The notes below the pieces were generated by a model. It did no database searches. It worked only from the letters and a program-made list of their open reading frames with translations, and was not told the DNA's origin. Below are positions 22,440-32,959 of a DNA stretch of 64,000 nucleotides, one piece after another (positions within the stretch are counted from its first letter, which is position 1; each line of letters starts with the position of its first letter). The stretch is from Hymenopus coronatus (Eukaryota > Arthropoda > Insecta > Mantodea > Hymenopodidae), in NCBI GenBank assembly GCA_030762935.1, contig CM060895.1:28324501-28388500 (forward strand), written 5' to 3'. The translations under genes were made by a program, and so were the position numbers.

Positions 22440-25271
22440 TGGAAAATAGAATCAGGATTTTCCATCAAAATTTACAGAGCTTTAGAAATAAGAAACTATT
22501 GATTCAAAATCTTCTCGGGCTTCTAGCCAGGTAAAAACTTGGCTTGACACCAACGTTTCGAAGAAGTGTATCTTCCTCGTCTTCAGGCTTCTGGCTAGAA
22601 GCCTGAGAAGATTTTGAATTAACACGTCGCCAGGAAAGTTTCAGTTCTTATTTTAAGAAACTATTGTTTGAAGTCTTGCTTGATTCAGGTGAAATTGATC
22701 CTGATATAATTTGCCTAAGGAACACTTGCTGGATAGTAATGAAATCCAATGCCTAAGTTTTGATAATTATAAACTTGCTTCACATTACTGTAGATCTAGA
22801 AAAAAACATGGCGGTTCGTGCATAACAACTAAAGTAAATTTGGAAGCTAGGGAGATACCAAAAATAAGAGCTGAAAGCATAGAATCACACTTTTAGGCCA
22901 GTGTAATAGAAGTAACCAAACATAACATGGTTATTATTTGTCTTTATAGGGCACCAGATAGTGACATCAACATATTAATAACAAGTCTAGGTGCCATTCT
23001 AGATAATTTGCAACCCGCTAAAGATATTGTAATAATAGGAGACTGGAACATTGACTTCTCCCCTGGTAAATTATGTAAAATAATGAAAGAATTTATGTTA
23101 CTCTATAACCTAATGCCTATTATAAATATACCCACTAGGGTAACAACTCACTCGGCAACCATCATTGATCAAGCGTTAATAAAGCAAGGCTGCCTTAAGT
23201 TAGAAAACATTAGAGTAGTAGAAACAGGGCTTTCCGATCACAGAGCACAGACATTTGAAATTGTTTTGAACACTCGCAAATAGGATTCGAGAGATGGGTA
23301 TAGAATAGGACGTATTTATAGTAGTAATAATACAAATATATTCAAAGATCTGCTAAAAAATGAAACTTGGGAAAAAGTATATGAAGCGGTAGACATAAAT
23401 GAAGGGTTCAAAACATTTGCTAATATAATAAAGTATTATCTAGACATTGCGATGCCAAAAAAGCGAATAAAAATAGGGGGAAGGTCCAAGCCATGGCTAA
23501 CAAAAGGAATTGTAAAATCATCTAGAAGGTTAAAATTTCTTAGTGAACTTAACAAAACTGCAAATCCAGAGAGTTTCAAGCTATATTTTAATAAGTACAG
23601 AAAGATACATAAACAGGTTCTAATAGCTGCAAAACAATACCATACAGAAATGACCATACAAAGATCTGAAAATAAATCAAAAACTATGTGGCAGATAGTG
23701 AATAAAGAATTAGAAATTAGCTCAGTAAAACACAAGCCCACCATTAGAAATGAAGAAGGTGAGCTTATCTCAGACCCAAAGGAAGTGGCAAGATCATTTA
23801 ATGATTATTTTGTAAACATAATCGATGATCTTGCACATAAACATAAAATACCATGGACAAGTGAGCAAATCCCCAGAAATAACAATTCAATATACCTTTA
23901 TCCGGTCACAGCTAGTGAAGTGAGTAAAATATTTAGGAGCATGAAAAATAAAACCTCCCATGGAATAGATGAAATTCCTGATTGTATTTTTAAACACTGT
24001 TGTCAGCTTTTTGTTGCACCTCTTTGCTATTTAATTAATGCTTCCTTCTCAACAGGCGTGTTTCCTGAGTGTATAAAAACTGCAAAAATAATACCTATAT
24101 TTAAAAAGGGTGACGAATAAAACTGAAAACTATAGACCAATAGCAATATTATCTTCCATCTCAAAAGTACTAGAAAAGGCTATGTATAATAGATGTCAAA
24201 ATTTCATACAAAAACATAATATGTTAACTGCAGCACAAAATGGGTTTATTAAAGGTAAATCAATTGAGATAGCCATATTCAATTTCTTAGATGCAGTATA
24301 CGGTTCACTAGATAAAAAAGAAAACAATATCAGAATATTTCTAGACCTTTCCAAGGCCTTTGACCTAGTTAATCGTAATATTTTGCTGAAAAAATTGGAA
24401 TTCTTTGGGGTAAGAGGTCTAGCAAACGACTGGTTTAAGTCATATCTAAATCAACGCGAGCAACTAGTTGAAATAGTACAAGCAAATTCCCATAATAACA
24501 CATCTGAAGTGTGTAAATCTAATAAAAAATATGTAACTTGTGGAGTTCCCCAAGGTTCAGTTTTAGGGCCTTTTCTATTTTTATTATACATCAATGACTT
24601 AGTAAACTATCTACATTCAAGTAACATTGTTTTGTTTGCTGATGACACATCCATAGACATGTTGGGTAGTAATAAAGATGTGGAAGCAGATATATCGATT
24701 TTAGTACAAAAAATGCAGGAATGGTTTGTTCAAAATAAGTTGATAATAAATAAGAATAAATCTGTAGCCATTTCATTCAGTCACATTCAAAATACCACTG
24801 TCCATAAGCCACAAATAAAACTAGAAAATGAACTAGTGCATTATAGACCCACTACCAAATTTCTGGGTGTATGGATTGATGAGCACTTGAAATGGAGCAT
24901 GCACGTTGAGAAACTGGTATCTAAGTTGAGTCAACTTTGTTTTATGTTTAGATCTATAAAAAATATTGCAAACTTAAAAACTTTGAGGAATCTATATTTT
25001 GCACATTTCAACAGTTTATTAAAATTTGGCGTGATATTTTGGGGTAATTATGATAAAGAAAACATAATCTTCAAAATTCAAAAACGAGCAATTAGAATAA
25101 TAATGGGGAAGAAACAAAGGAATTCCTGCAACAATTTATTTCAAACACTCCGCATTTTGGCACTTCCTTGCCTGTATATATTAGAAGTTGTCACTTTTGT
25201 TACGAAAAATCTAGTATACTTTCAGGCAAACTGTGAAAAGCATAGCTATCACACAAGAAATAGTCATAAAT
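22440..25271 (+). pseudogene. LINE ORF2: AP endonuclease and reverse transcriptase (broken)
   Basis: The endonuclease starts near 22,450 (RIFHQNLQSFRNKKLL) and is split by the 152-bp insertion. It continues with VIICLYRAPDSD (22,930), VIIGDWNIDF (23,028) and LSDHRAQTFEI (23,230). A stop at 23,281 and a frameshift near 24,115 separate the rest. The RT block (24,110-25,271) is a single 387-codon frame: NYRPIAILSSISKVLEK, FLDLSKAFDLVN, CGVPQGSVLGPFLFLLYIND, and the intact catalytic FADD at 24,635-24,646. The conserved C-terminal tail continues in frame beyond a stop at 25,271-25,273 (KLPDNIKL near 25,345). It nicks target DNA and copies the LINE RNA when intact. Confidence 0.88.
22502..22653 (-). 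mobile_element. 152-bp Penelope-type terminal fragment with 34-nt tail
   Basis: It is inserted in the LINE endonuclease with a perfect 13-bp target duplication (TAAGAAACTATTG at 22489-22501 and 22654-22666). The arms 22502-22529 and 22592-22619 are inverted repeats matching at 27 of 28 positions. A 34-nt non-repeated tail follows (22620-22653). On the minus strand, 22586-22555 reads CTGAAGAC, a GAGGAAG/CTTCTTC stem with a 5-nt loop, then GAAAC, which resembles a hammerhead ribozyme core. Inverted terminal repeats with a tail of about this length and hammerhead motifs are known for Penelope-like elements. There is no RT in this copy. The strand is assigned from the ribozyme-like motif. Confidence 0.65.
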
Positions 25272-25626
25272 AGAACATAACTACACATAAAACATCATTA
25301 TTTGGCAAAAGCATAAGACATTCTGGGATTATATTATATAACAAGTTACCAGATAATATAAAACTTACCACCTCTGAAGCTACATTTAAATACAAAGTAA
25401 AAGAATTGTTATTGCAGCACTGTTTTTACTCAATTGAAGAATTTGCAAATACTTTTAAATAATTATGATACTTTAGGGTGTGCAATTTAACATATTGTAA
25501 TTAAGTGTATATAGTTATTCTTATCTTGTTCATTTATTGTTTGTTTTTATTTTGTAATTCCTACGGTTGACAATAAATCTAATCTAATCTAATAGTTTCA
25601 ATATCATTTATTGTATTAAAAAGTAA

Positions 25627-25724
25627 AGATAAATAAAAAATGCATGAGTCAGGCTATTAAGAGCATTCAAGCTGACTGCACTTTTATTTTTGATGGATTG
25701 CCTCACTGTGTTTGATATCACACC
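25627..25724 (+). repeat. Right ~100-bp direct repeat flanking the CR1-like LINE
   Basis: This is the partner of 21,130-21,232. It is itself bracketed by a second direct repeat (TTTCAATATCATTTATTG at about 25,594-25,611 and TTTCAATATAATTTATTT at about 25,730-25,747). Confidence 0.8.
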
Positions 25725-25755
25725 AATAATTTCAATATAATTTATTTTATTAAAA

Positions 25756-26477
25756 CGAACTCAGTTTAATACATATGTAGTTTTATATCCACTGCATAAT
25801 CCAGTACATATTATGTATGCTACATTTATTATATCAGTTCTCTTTGTCTTTTCTCTAATACACTTATCAGAATATTAATTAAGAAATTTTATACAGATTT
25901 AAAAATCTATCCCCTTTCTTTTGTTCTTGATGTGATCTCACTTAAGTATGTATGTTTAAAAAGAAATCACATTTACCTTAATGACCACTGTGTTTGAAGT
26001 TTTCTCTGGAGTACAATTTCTCCTAAAATAAAACACATAAAACATTTACAATTTCCCTCAAAGCAGGGCATATTCAAAAACAAATGTGTTTTAATACTGC
26101 ATACTTCCATTTTAAGCAGTAGCGGACAGTTTTCATTTCCATGATGACCAGTATCCATATTACACAGAAAAAATTATACTTGAAATATAGATTTCCATTA
26201 GAACCAAAACTTTTTTCTAAATAGATAGGATTCTGGCTTATACACTAGCCAATTTTGTTAGGTTTAACTGTAAAAATAATTACAGATATATCTTTCAAAG
26301 AAATTGTGGTTACTTGTTCTAAACATGAGTAAGATGAAGATGTAAAATTGCACAGAACTTAAAACTTAAATGCTATTTCCTGGATATATAGCTGTGTTTA
26401 GATTGGTGTATGTCTAAATGCATATTCTCTAAACAGATTCACTTACCCTTAATTAACATGTTTTACATGTGAAATAG
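25756..26477. other. Unassigned intronic sequence
   Basis: AT-rich, with no repeat or gene recognised. Confidence 0.5.
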
Positions 26478-26648
26478 GAAAATTACGTTGGAAAAATAAC
26501 TGGGTTGCCTTTATGGATAACATGCTGCAAATTCAGATTCTGCAGGAGGATACCCGAAGTCTTTTCATTCCTGTTTCTATCAAAAAACTAACAATTGCTG
26601 CTAAAAAACATATGGATGAGTTACAACAACTGCCAAATGCCGAGAAAG
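26478..26648 (+). CDS. FASN: Fatty acid synthase exon: dehydratase catalytic Asp
   Basis: The acceptor AATAG completes a split Gly codon. The donor GTAAGC begins at 26649 (phase 1). It encodes GKLRWKNNWVAFMDNMLQ followed by IQILQEDTRSLFIPVSIKKL. The Asp of NWVAFMD (26516-26518) corresponds to the DH catalytic Asp that pairs with the His at 17679-17681. The FIPVSIKKLTI segment closes the second hot-dog subdomain. It is intact and in phase. Confidence 0.95.
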
Positions 26649-26904
26649 GTAAGCAGCAAAACAGTTATTTAAATGATAAATAATTTAGCTATAAGGTTCT
26701 TAGATATTATTTGTAATTTCTCTTATAAAAAGCTCTGTATATACGACAACCAATATTATAATACATTTATTGGTGAATGATAATGGTGGTAGAAGTGATG
26801 GTGGTAAACATGGTACTAAAAATTGTTTAGTAATATGCATATTATTTTTTTTATGACATACTAGAACGCTTAACTTGTGCTGTTGGTTTATTTGTAAAGA
26901 ATTC

Positions 26905-27190
26905 CCACTCACTCACTCACTCACTCACTCACTCACTCACCCACCCCCTCCCTCCCTCCCACTCACCCACTCTGTCACTCACCCACCCATCCACTCACTC
27001 ACCCACTCACTCACCCACCCACTCACCCGCCCACCCACCCATCGACCCACTCACTCACTCAAGTTAGAGAGGTAAAGTTACACTTAATAATTCAATGCCA
27101 TAGCCAGCCAGGATTTGAACCACGGATCTCCCGGTCAATAAGATCAATACCAATTGACCATAATAGTTGACTATACTATAAATCCTGGGA
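26905..27190 (-). mobile_element. tRNA-derived SINE with expanded (TGAG)n tail
   Basis: On the minus strand a tRNA-like head carries a B box (GTGGTTCAAATCC, complement of 27111-27123) and an A-box-like GGTCAATTGG near 27,150-27,160. It runs into a tail made of TGAG/TGGG units, seen on the + strand as CACTCACT/CCAC arrays from 26,905 to 27,062. The long tetranucleotide array is best explained as growth of the SINE tail. Confidence 0.65.
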
Positions 27191-27304
27191 CTTATAGTAC
27201 TTATATCATTGTAAGTCACCATTGGGGTTGTTATCTCAAAATAATTTGAGATCACCTTGTGGTTTATCAGGATACATGCATGTCAGTTGAGAAATTCATG
27301 CTAT

Positions 27305-27385
27305 ATCAGCATGTTGCCTTGGTAGCTCAATGGTAGAACAACAGGCTAGATACCAGGAGATCCACGTTTCAAAGAATGACTATAG
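27305..27385 (+). mobile_element. Degenerate tRNA-like SINE head
   Basis: The A box TAGCTCAATGGTAGAACA (about 27,323) is intact. The B box has decayed (CGTTTCAAAGAATG). It is not a functional tRNA. Confidence 0.45.
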
Positions 27386-27679
27386 TATTCAATTTTTCAG
27401 ACTGACTCTACACGCAACTTGAACAGTAAACTGAACATTAGCATTATTAACTCTTCTGGAAAGACTAACTTAACAGGTTCATGAACCACCTGCACTGAAA
27501 TTTGTAATGCATCTATGTCTGCAAATGTTAATCTTAATTAACATGAAAAAATAAGCTTTGACAGATAAAGATTTTAAAATCTATATAGAAAAAAGTGTTA
27601 AAATTATTGTGAATAGAGAAAGACATGTGAAAGTAATACATAAGATTTTTTTCATTTTCTTCGGAATTAATTCATAGGG

Positions 27680-27875
27680 ACCTTTGCTTTAACTGGTTGG
27701 CCATATCAGTCGATGAACGAATTCAGTAAAATCATGCTCAAATGATCTTGGGGTCTATGGAGCCTAATCCCTTATCTAGGTAACTCACACTAAGTGAGAT
27801 TTGAACTTGTAACCTGTTGAATGAGAGGCAGACATGCTATACCTATGCTACCCAAGGTGGGCCCTTATAATTTGT
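27680..27875 (-). mobile_element. tRNA-derived SINE
   Basis: On the minus strand an A-box-like GGGTAGCATAGG (near 27,850) and a B-box-like AAGTTCAAATCTC (near 27,807) have tRNA spacing. They are followed by a body running to about 27,690. Confidence 0.5.
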
Positions 27876-28073
27876 TTAGTCAATTTCTGTTCTTTGCTTT
27901 TTGTTTAGTGTTTCAAGTAATTAAGGTATTAGCAAAAACTTTTTGATGAAATCTGTTTTAGATAGTTTTTGTTATAATTTACAAAAATCAAGTTATAAAT
28001 GATAAAGGTTTAATTACTATTTCTAAAACCTCAAGCTGCTATATATAATATACAATAATTTATATTATTACAG

Positions 28074-28399
28074 ACCTCACAGTGTATGTATACAAAGACT
28101 TGGGCATCATCAGATGTGGAGGAATAGAAGTTAAAGGCCTAAATGCCAGCGCTATAGCAAAACGTAAACCATTAGGAGAACCTGTGCTAGAAAAACATGT
28201 ATTTGTAGCCAATAAAGAACCAGAAGATCCAACCTTAGATCTTGCTGGAACATTACGTGTTTGTATGCATATTACTCTTGAAAATCAACTTGGCATTAAG
28301 GTGAAAACTGTTGAGCTGGTAGACAATGAACATGAATCAGACAAACAACTTCTGTCTCCTATTCTCACATCAATACTTGGTGATCTACCACTAATACAG
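28074..28399 (+). CDS. FASN: Fatty acid synthase exon: start of pseudo-methyltransferase/structural region
   Basis: The acceptor TTACAG completes an Asp codon (phase 1) and the donor GTAAGC begins at 28400 (phase 0). Residues include VYVYKDLGIIRCGGIEVKGL, KPLGEPVLEKHVFVANKEP and IKVKTVELVDNE, ending LTSILGDLPLIQ. This follows the DH domain and begins the catalytically inactive structural part of FAS. Compared with mammalian FAS the methyltransferase-like core is much shorter, as I recall for arthropod FAS proteins. No S-adenosylmethionine motif is seen. Confidence 0.9.
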
Positions 28400-28855
28400 G
28401 TAAGCCTTTATGATTTGCACACCATGAAGAGAGCTTTACAGATATAGTTTGTCTCCCTGCCCCTCACCCTCATCCCCAAAGAACTGAGTCTGTAAGAAAC
28501 AGGCTTTTATATAACATTTAGATTTATTTTATTGCTTCTTCCAATTACCTCCCTCTCCTTTTTTTTGCTATATCCATTATTTTTAAGTGTTAAGATGGAT
28601 GTTAACATTGTTTAAAAATATTACTACATACTCTAGTAAACAAAAATATGTCTTATTAAGTTCTGTTGGATATCTCAATGGAAATCTTTGATTTAAGTCA
28701 TTATTTGATTCTGCTTAAAGAAAAGCAACTATTTGCCCAAAATATCTTTGATAATTACTGTAGTTTGGTGTGTACATCAGCTACAATGTTTCAAAAAATA
28801 ATGCATACTGTCCATACCATTTATTTCTAATATCAATAAGCAGTAAATAATAAAT

Positions 28856-28908
28856 AAATATATTTGTGTTATTACTTCACTATTACTAGCTTCTTTTTAC
28901 ATTTATAG
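28856..28908 (+). mobile_element. 53-bp insertion consisting of a Penelope-type tail
   Basis: A perfect 13-bp target duplication (GTAAATAATAAAT at 28843-28855 and 28909-28921) brackets 53 bp. Of these, about 42 (28861-28902, starting TATTTGTGTTATTACTTCAC) match the tail of the foldback element at 47,003-47,043 with one mismatch and one indel. The inverted arms are absent. This looks like an extremely truncated retrotransposition product. Confidence 0.65.
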
Positions 28909-29028
28909 GTAAATAATAAATTTGCATGTTTTACAAAATTCTTAAATTTCTGAAACTATTTAATTTCTTCCTTATGTTGAGAATACATAGGGCATATCAC
29001 AAAGTTAAATAGTACATTATGTATGAAT

Positions 29029-29185
29029 GTATATATATCTATATATAGATATATCTATATCTATATATATCTATATATATAGATATATATATAGATAAAT
29101 ATAGATAAATATATATAAATATATATATATATCTATATATAGATATATAGATAAATATATATAAATAAATATATATAAAAAAATG
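29029..29185. repeat. AT-rich satellite, (ATATCT)/(ATAA) type
   Basis: Almost pure A/T with interspersed TATCTA and AGATA units. It is self-complementary in many registers and likely polymorphic. Confidence 0.9.
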
Positions 29186-29299
29186 CTTATTTGCAAATTT
29201 ATTTCTCACAAGCATAATATGCAGTATCTTAAGAATTACATTTCCTACGTTAGGTACATGGATTCAGTTAATAAATAAGGATATTAATATATCTACCTC

Positions 29300-30720
29300 T
29301 CAGGTTGAAACTGATAGCAATAAATGTGCTTACAAATATGTGTGTACAATAATGACATTCTTTCTACATTACATTAATAGTACACATGTTTACATATCCT
29401 TTCTATTTATATTGATATAGGTACTTTAAACTTTTCATTGCTTAAAAATGCATGTTTATTAAATACTCTTTAATGGAGTTGATGCATATTTCTCTTTATT
29501 CTATATCTTTTATTTCTTTGAGAAATTAATTATAAGCTGTCGTGAGCACTTTAAAAAATTAAACACTCTATCATTACCATGTTTATACATAAAAGAACTG
29601 CTGGTTCATGTTAAGGAAAATATAACAGGTTTATCAACCAATGCTGAGGTACATACATATAATACTAGAACTAAAAATAATCTGCATATTAGCTTTCATA
29701 AAACCAGTCTATTTGAGATGTCATTTAAACATACTGGAATTAAACTGTATAATCATCTTCCTATATATTTGAAAAACAAAGGTTCTATAACACAATTCAA
29801 AAATGAAATTCATAAATTCCTACTTAATAATCAGTTCTATTCAATTGATGAATTTAAGAGTCATGGCAGAGATAAGTTTTGAAATGATGTAAACTGAGTA
29901 ATCTATATCATTTATTGACTCATAAACTAGTACATTGCTTTTATATGCCCTGTTACATATCTGAGAACTGCTAGGCTGAATGAACGAACTGGAAGAAAGA
30001 TGTCCCACCAGCAGTTAAAAAGAATACTTAATCAGGCTCTCACTACAAGAAATTTTTTATATTAAATTGATCAATTTTTGTAATTCATCTATGATCTATA
30101 ATTGTATATTTATTCAAATAATGTATTTTGTATTCCATTATTATTAACTATTTGTACATATCATTTTTGACGTGTCCTATACTTAATGTAAGTCTTACTG
30201 GATGAAATAAACTTATACTTATTTTCCCCAAATTTCGATTGAATGAATATTAATGCCTCTTAAGTGCAGTTCTGTAATAATCATGTTTATTTCTTACATT
30301 ATAAATATGCATATAACTGTACTTGGCTATTCTTTCATTAACTGGTACATACTTGATTCTTTCATATATGAAACAGTTAGAATTCTGCACTTTTTATGTT
30401 ATATCTCCCTGCAAGTATGTTTTTATTTTCCAGTTCACTATTATTCTAAATCTTCTTTGGCAATTTGAACATCTTTACTATTTCATTAACTACAATATTT
30501 CCCCTTAATAGTATTATGTATTTATATGTATTATATTTATGAAGGCAGAGTACACTTGCTTCAATATTTTATTATCCATGGTATTCATAATCTGTTGGAA
30601 GCAGAATATACATGCTTCAATATTTTATTATATATGGTATTCATATTCTGTTTCATTATGAATATACCCAATTTATCTTTTTTTGACGATACGGTTACCA
30701 ATTTATATATAATAAACCCT
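29300..30720 (-). mobile_element. CR1-like LINE 3' fragment, minus strand, split by another LINE
   Basis: 29,300-29,536 and 30,228-30,720 align, in order, with the 3' end of the minus-strand LINE at 58.2-58.7 kb. For example, the blocks around 29,470-29,515 and 30,250-30,300 match 58,430-58,480 and 58,540-58,580. The intervening 29,537-30,227 has no counterpart there. Both halves are noncoding relics of the ORF2 C-terminus and 3' UTR. Confidence 0.6.
29537..30227 (+). mobile_element. 5'-truncated CR1-like LINE nested in the minus-strand LINE
   Basis: It is open for about 110 codons to 29,880. It encodes the ORF2 C-terminus: HTYNTRTKNNLHISFHKTS, FKHTGIKLYNHLPIYLKN and NNQFYSIDEFKSHGRDKF. The minus-strand fragment at 63.2-63.9 kb encodes nearly the same sequence. 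About 340 bp of 3' UTR ends near GATGAAATAAACTTATAC. Typical 5' truncation; no catalytic domain is present. Confidence 0.8.
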
Positions 30721-31003
30721 AGAAAATTTGTGACTCTTGTCTGAAGAATAATTTCCCCATTTACCTTGAGGTAAATACAGTGTGAGTTTTGGTATTTTAT
30801 CTCAAGTTTATACAGTCTATTTATACTAAATTCATTTGTAAAAAGTATTCTTTTAATATCTTTTTATATCACTTACCTTATTTTCCGTATCTCTTATACA
30901 ATCAACTATATGTTAGATATTTAGATGTGGAAGGAAACTGCTCATCATATACATTTTTCCAATGAATGTGAATTTTATATAATTTTTTCTTTCATCCTTG
31001 CAG

Positions 31004-31300
31004 GCTGATATAGCAATATTGTCAAACACTGAACATCCTGCAGTAAAAAAATTGAATCCTTCTGGCTACAGTATAGAAGACCGCAAGTTAGCTGGTGAAT
31101 CAAACAGTATGCTGTTAATGGCTTCCAACATACTACATCGTCCAGAAGTACTTCAGACAGCGGTGAAAATCTTAAGTAATAATGCCTGTATTTTAGCAAG
31201 GGAAAAGAACGATGTTGAGGTTAATCTAGCAGAGGAGTCTAGTTTGGCTATCATTTTTGAGAAAACACTAGGAAAGGAGCAATTCATTCTGCTAAAAAAG
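31004..31300 (+). CDS. FASN: Fatty acid synthase exon: pseudo-methyltransferase/pseudo-KR region
   Basis: Phase 0 at both ends (acceptor TTGCAG, donor GTTTGT), 99 codons. The encoded ADIAILSNTEHP, YSIEDRKLAGESNSMLLMAS, LHRPEVLQTAVKILSNNACI and LAREK follow directly from DLPLIQ of the previous exon, in the order expected for insect-type FAS. They form the non-catalytic Rossmann-like structural domain beside ER/KR. The next exon is 8.8 kb away, across a gypsy relic and the 65-bp minisatellite. Confidence 0.88.
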
Positions 31301-31858
31301 GTTTGTCCTAATGAACTTGTAATTATTTTGGTGAGCATTGATATATTAATATTTTAAATTAATATTCACTAACTGAGTTTGTGATTTTCATAATCATATC
31401 TAGAAATATAAAAGAAGGTCAAAATTTAAAAATGCATTAGATTGTGGCAACATTTTTATCAGATTAAATAGAAATAATAATAATAATAAATTCTGATCCA
31501 GTGCATTGACAAGACTCTCTACCAACAAAGGTCTCCATTATATTTCTCAGGATAAATGTTTACCTGGGTTCTAGGAATTACTTTAAATTAATCAGAAAGT
31601 GCTTAGTTACAACAAACAGAAACAGAATTAAGCTGTGTATTCATGGAAACAACTTTTGTAATGGAAAGCTAAACGAGGAGGGAATAATAAGAATACATTA
31701 TTACATGCCATTATATTATCCTTAACATGGAAACTTTCAACATGAATGTTTTGAAAATGGCTAACACTGCAAAAATTCATCTTATGATGCTTTCTTGTTA
31801 TACAAAGTGCAATCATATCTAGGCACCTTCAAAACTATTCAGATAAAATTAAAGATAT

Positions 31859-32165
31859 TGTGATTCTGCACCCATGTGGAGATACCTATACATTGCCATC
31901 AAAGTACAGCACATGTGCAGCTGCTTCCTTAATGTAGATGCATTCATTGTTGAAAATTTAACATGTTTGCGAGCAGGCACCTTACTGTTGCATAATGACC
32001 CCTGCTCCTTGCCACATCTTTGAGAGGTATATAAATGGAACAGTGAGGCTCACTTGGACAGAGAACTCCAGGCATACACTTTGATTAGAGAGAGAGCAAG
32101 TGTTGAGGTGACATGAGATAAAGTTATGTTACTGCATTCTAATAAAAATATTTATTTAAAGCAAC
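31859..32165 (+). repeat. Gypsy 5' LTR remnant
   Basis: It begins TGTGATTCTGCACCCATGT and contains a TATAAAT box near 32,031 and AATAAAA at about 32,142. Its first ~140 bp align with 35,301-35,440 after the pol genes. The 3' edge is estimated, and no clear primer-binding site was found. Confidence 0.65.
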
Positions 32166-32959
32166 AAAACTTGAAGTAATAAACCAATTTTAGTTACTCT
32201 TGGTGGAAAATGAAGATCTTGAAGAAAAGGTGGAAGAGTTTGGTATTTGCCAATTCCTTAATGGGTATGACTTAATGCTTTAGAGGGAAGAGTCAGCATT
32301 TGAACATTTGGTGCAACAGAAACTTGATGGCAAGCTTAATGAATTAAAGGTCAAGACATCAAGATGTGACACCACAAATACCATCAAGCACCCAAGTATG
32401 ACAGGACATACCATCAAAATCTTCTGTAGACAGTTCAGTATTGCCAACCATAACAAATGGTCATCAGAGAGAAAGCCGCGCAGCTAATAGCAAGCTTCCA
32501 GAGGTAGGTGGCATAAGCTCTAAATGTAGTTTCGATATTGACGATGCCCTGAGACAACTGGAAGACCCTCAAGAGCTGGTTCAGAGCCTTTCCTTGGTTG
32601 CAGCATAACACAAACAGGGTAAGTCAAAGCCAGGGTAGATGATGCAGGAGAGCAGCTAGTAAACAAAGCTCTGGTGAACATCCCACCTAGTTACATGTCC
32701 TAGAGAACTGCCTACTCCTTCATGACAGAGTGTTGACTCCGAGATAAGATAGAATCTGATGCTTGGCAACTATAATCCACGAGGCGTTATCACACCTAGC
32801 GACAAAACTGGCAATCAGGGAAGAAACATTGATGAGTGACATCACAAGCGACATGTTAGGGCTGTCATCACTATCCCCTCAAGAAGAGAAGAGTGGCCTT
32901 GGCAGAAGAGTGGATGACAACCTCATTGCAGAAGCAGAATGGAGTGAAAGCTGTGCTGG

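Larger units (their letters stand above)
21130..25620 (+). mobile_element. CR1-like non-LTR retrotransposon, near full length (dead)
   Basis: ORF1 (coiled coil plus SGNH esterase), ORF2 (AP endonuclease plus RT), a short 3' UTR and an (AATCT)n-type tail at about 25,572-25,592 make up a nearly complete element. The layout matches CR1-like LINEs, which are known to carry an ORF1 esterase. It sits in the FAS intron between 20,497 and 26,478 in the same orientation as the gene. Damage is light: one foreign insertion at 22,502-22,653 and a few stops and frameshifts. This suggests a fairly recent arrival compared with the other LINEs here. Confidence 0.88.
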
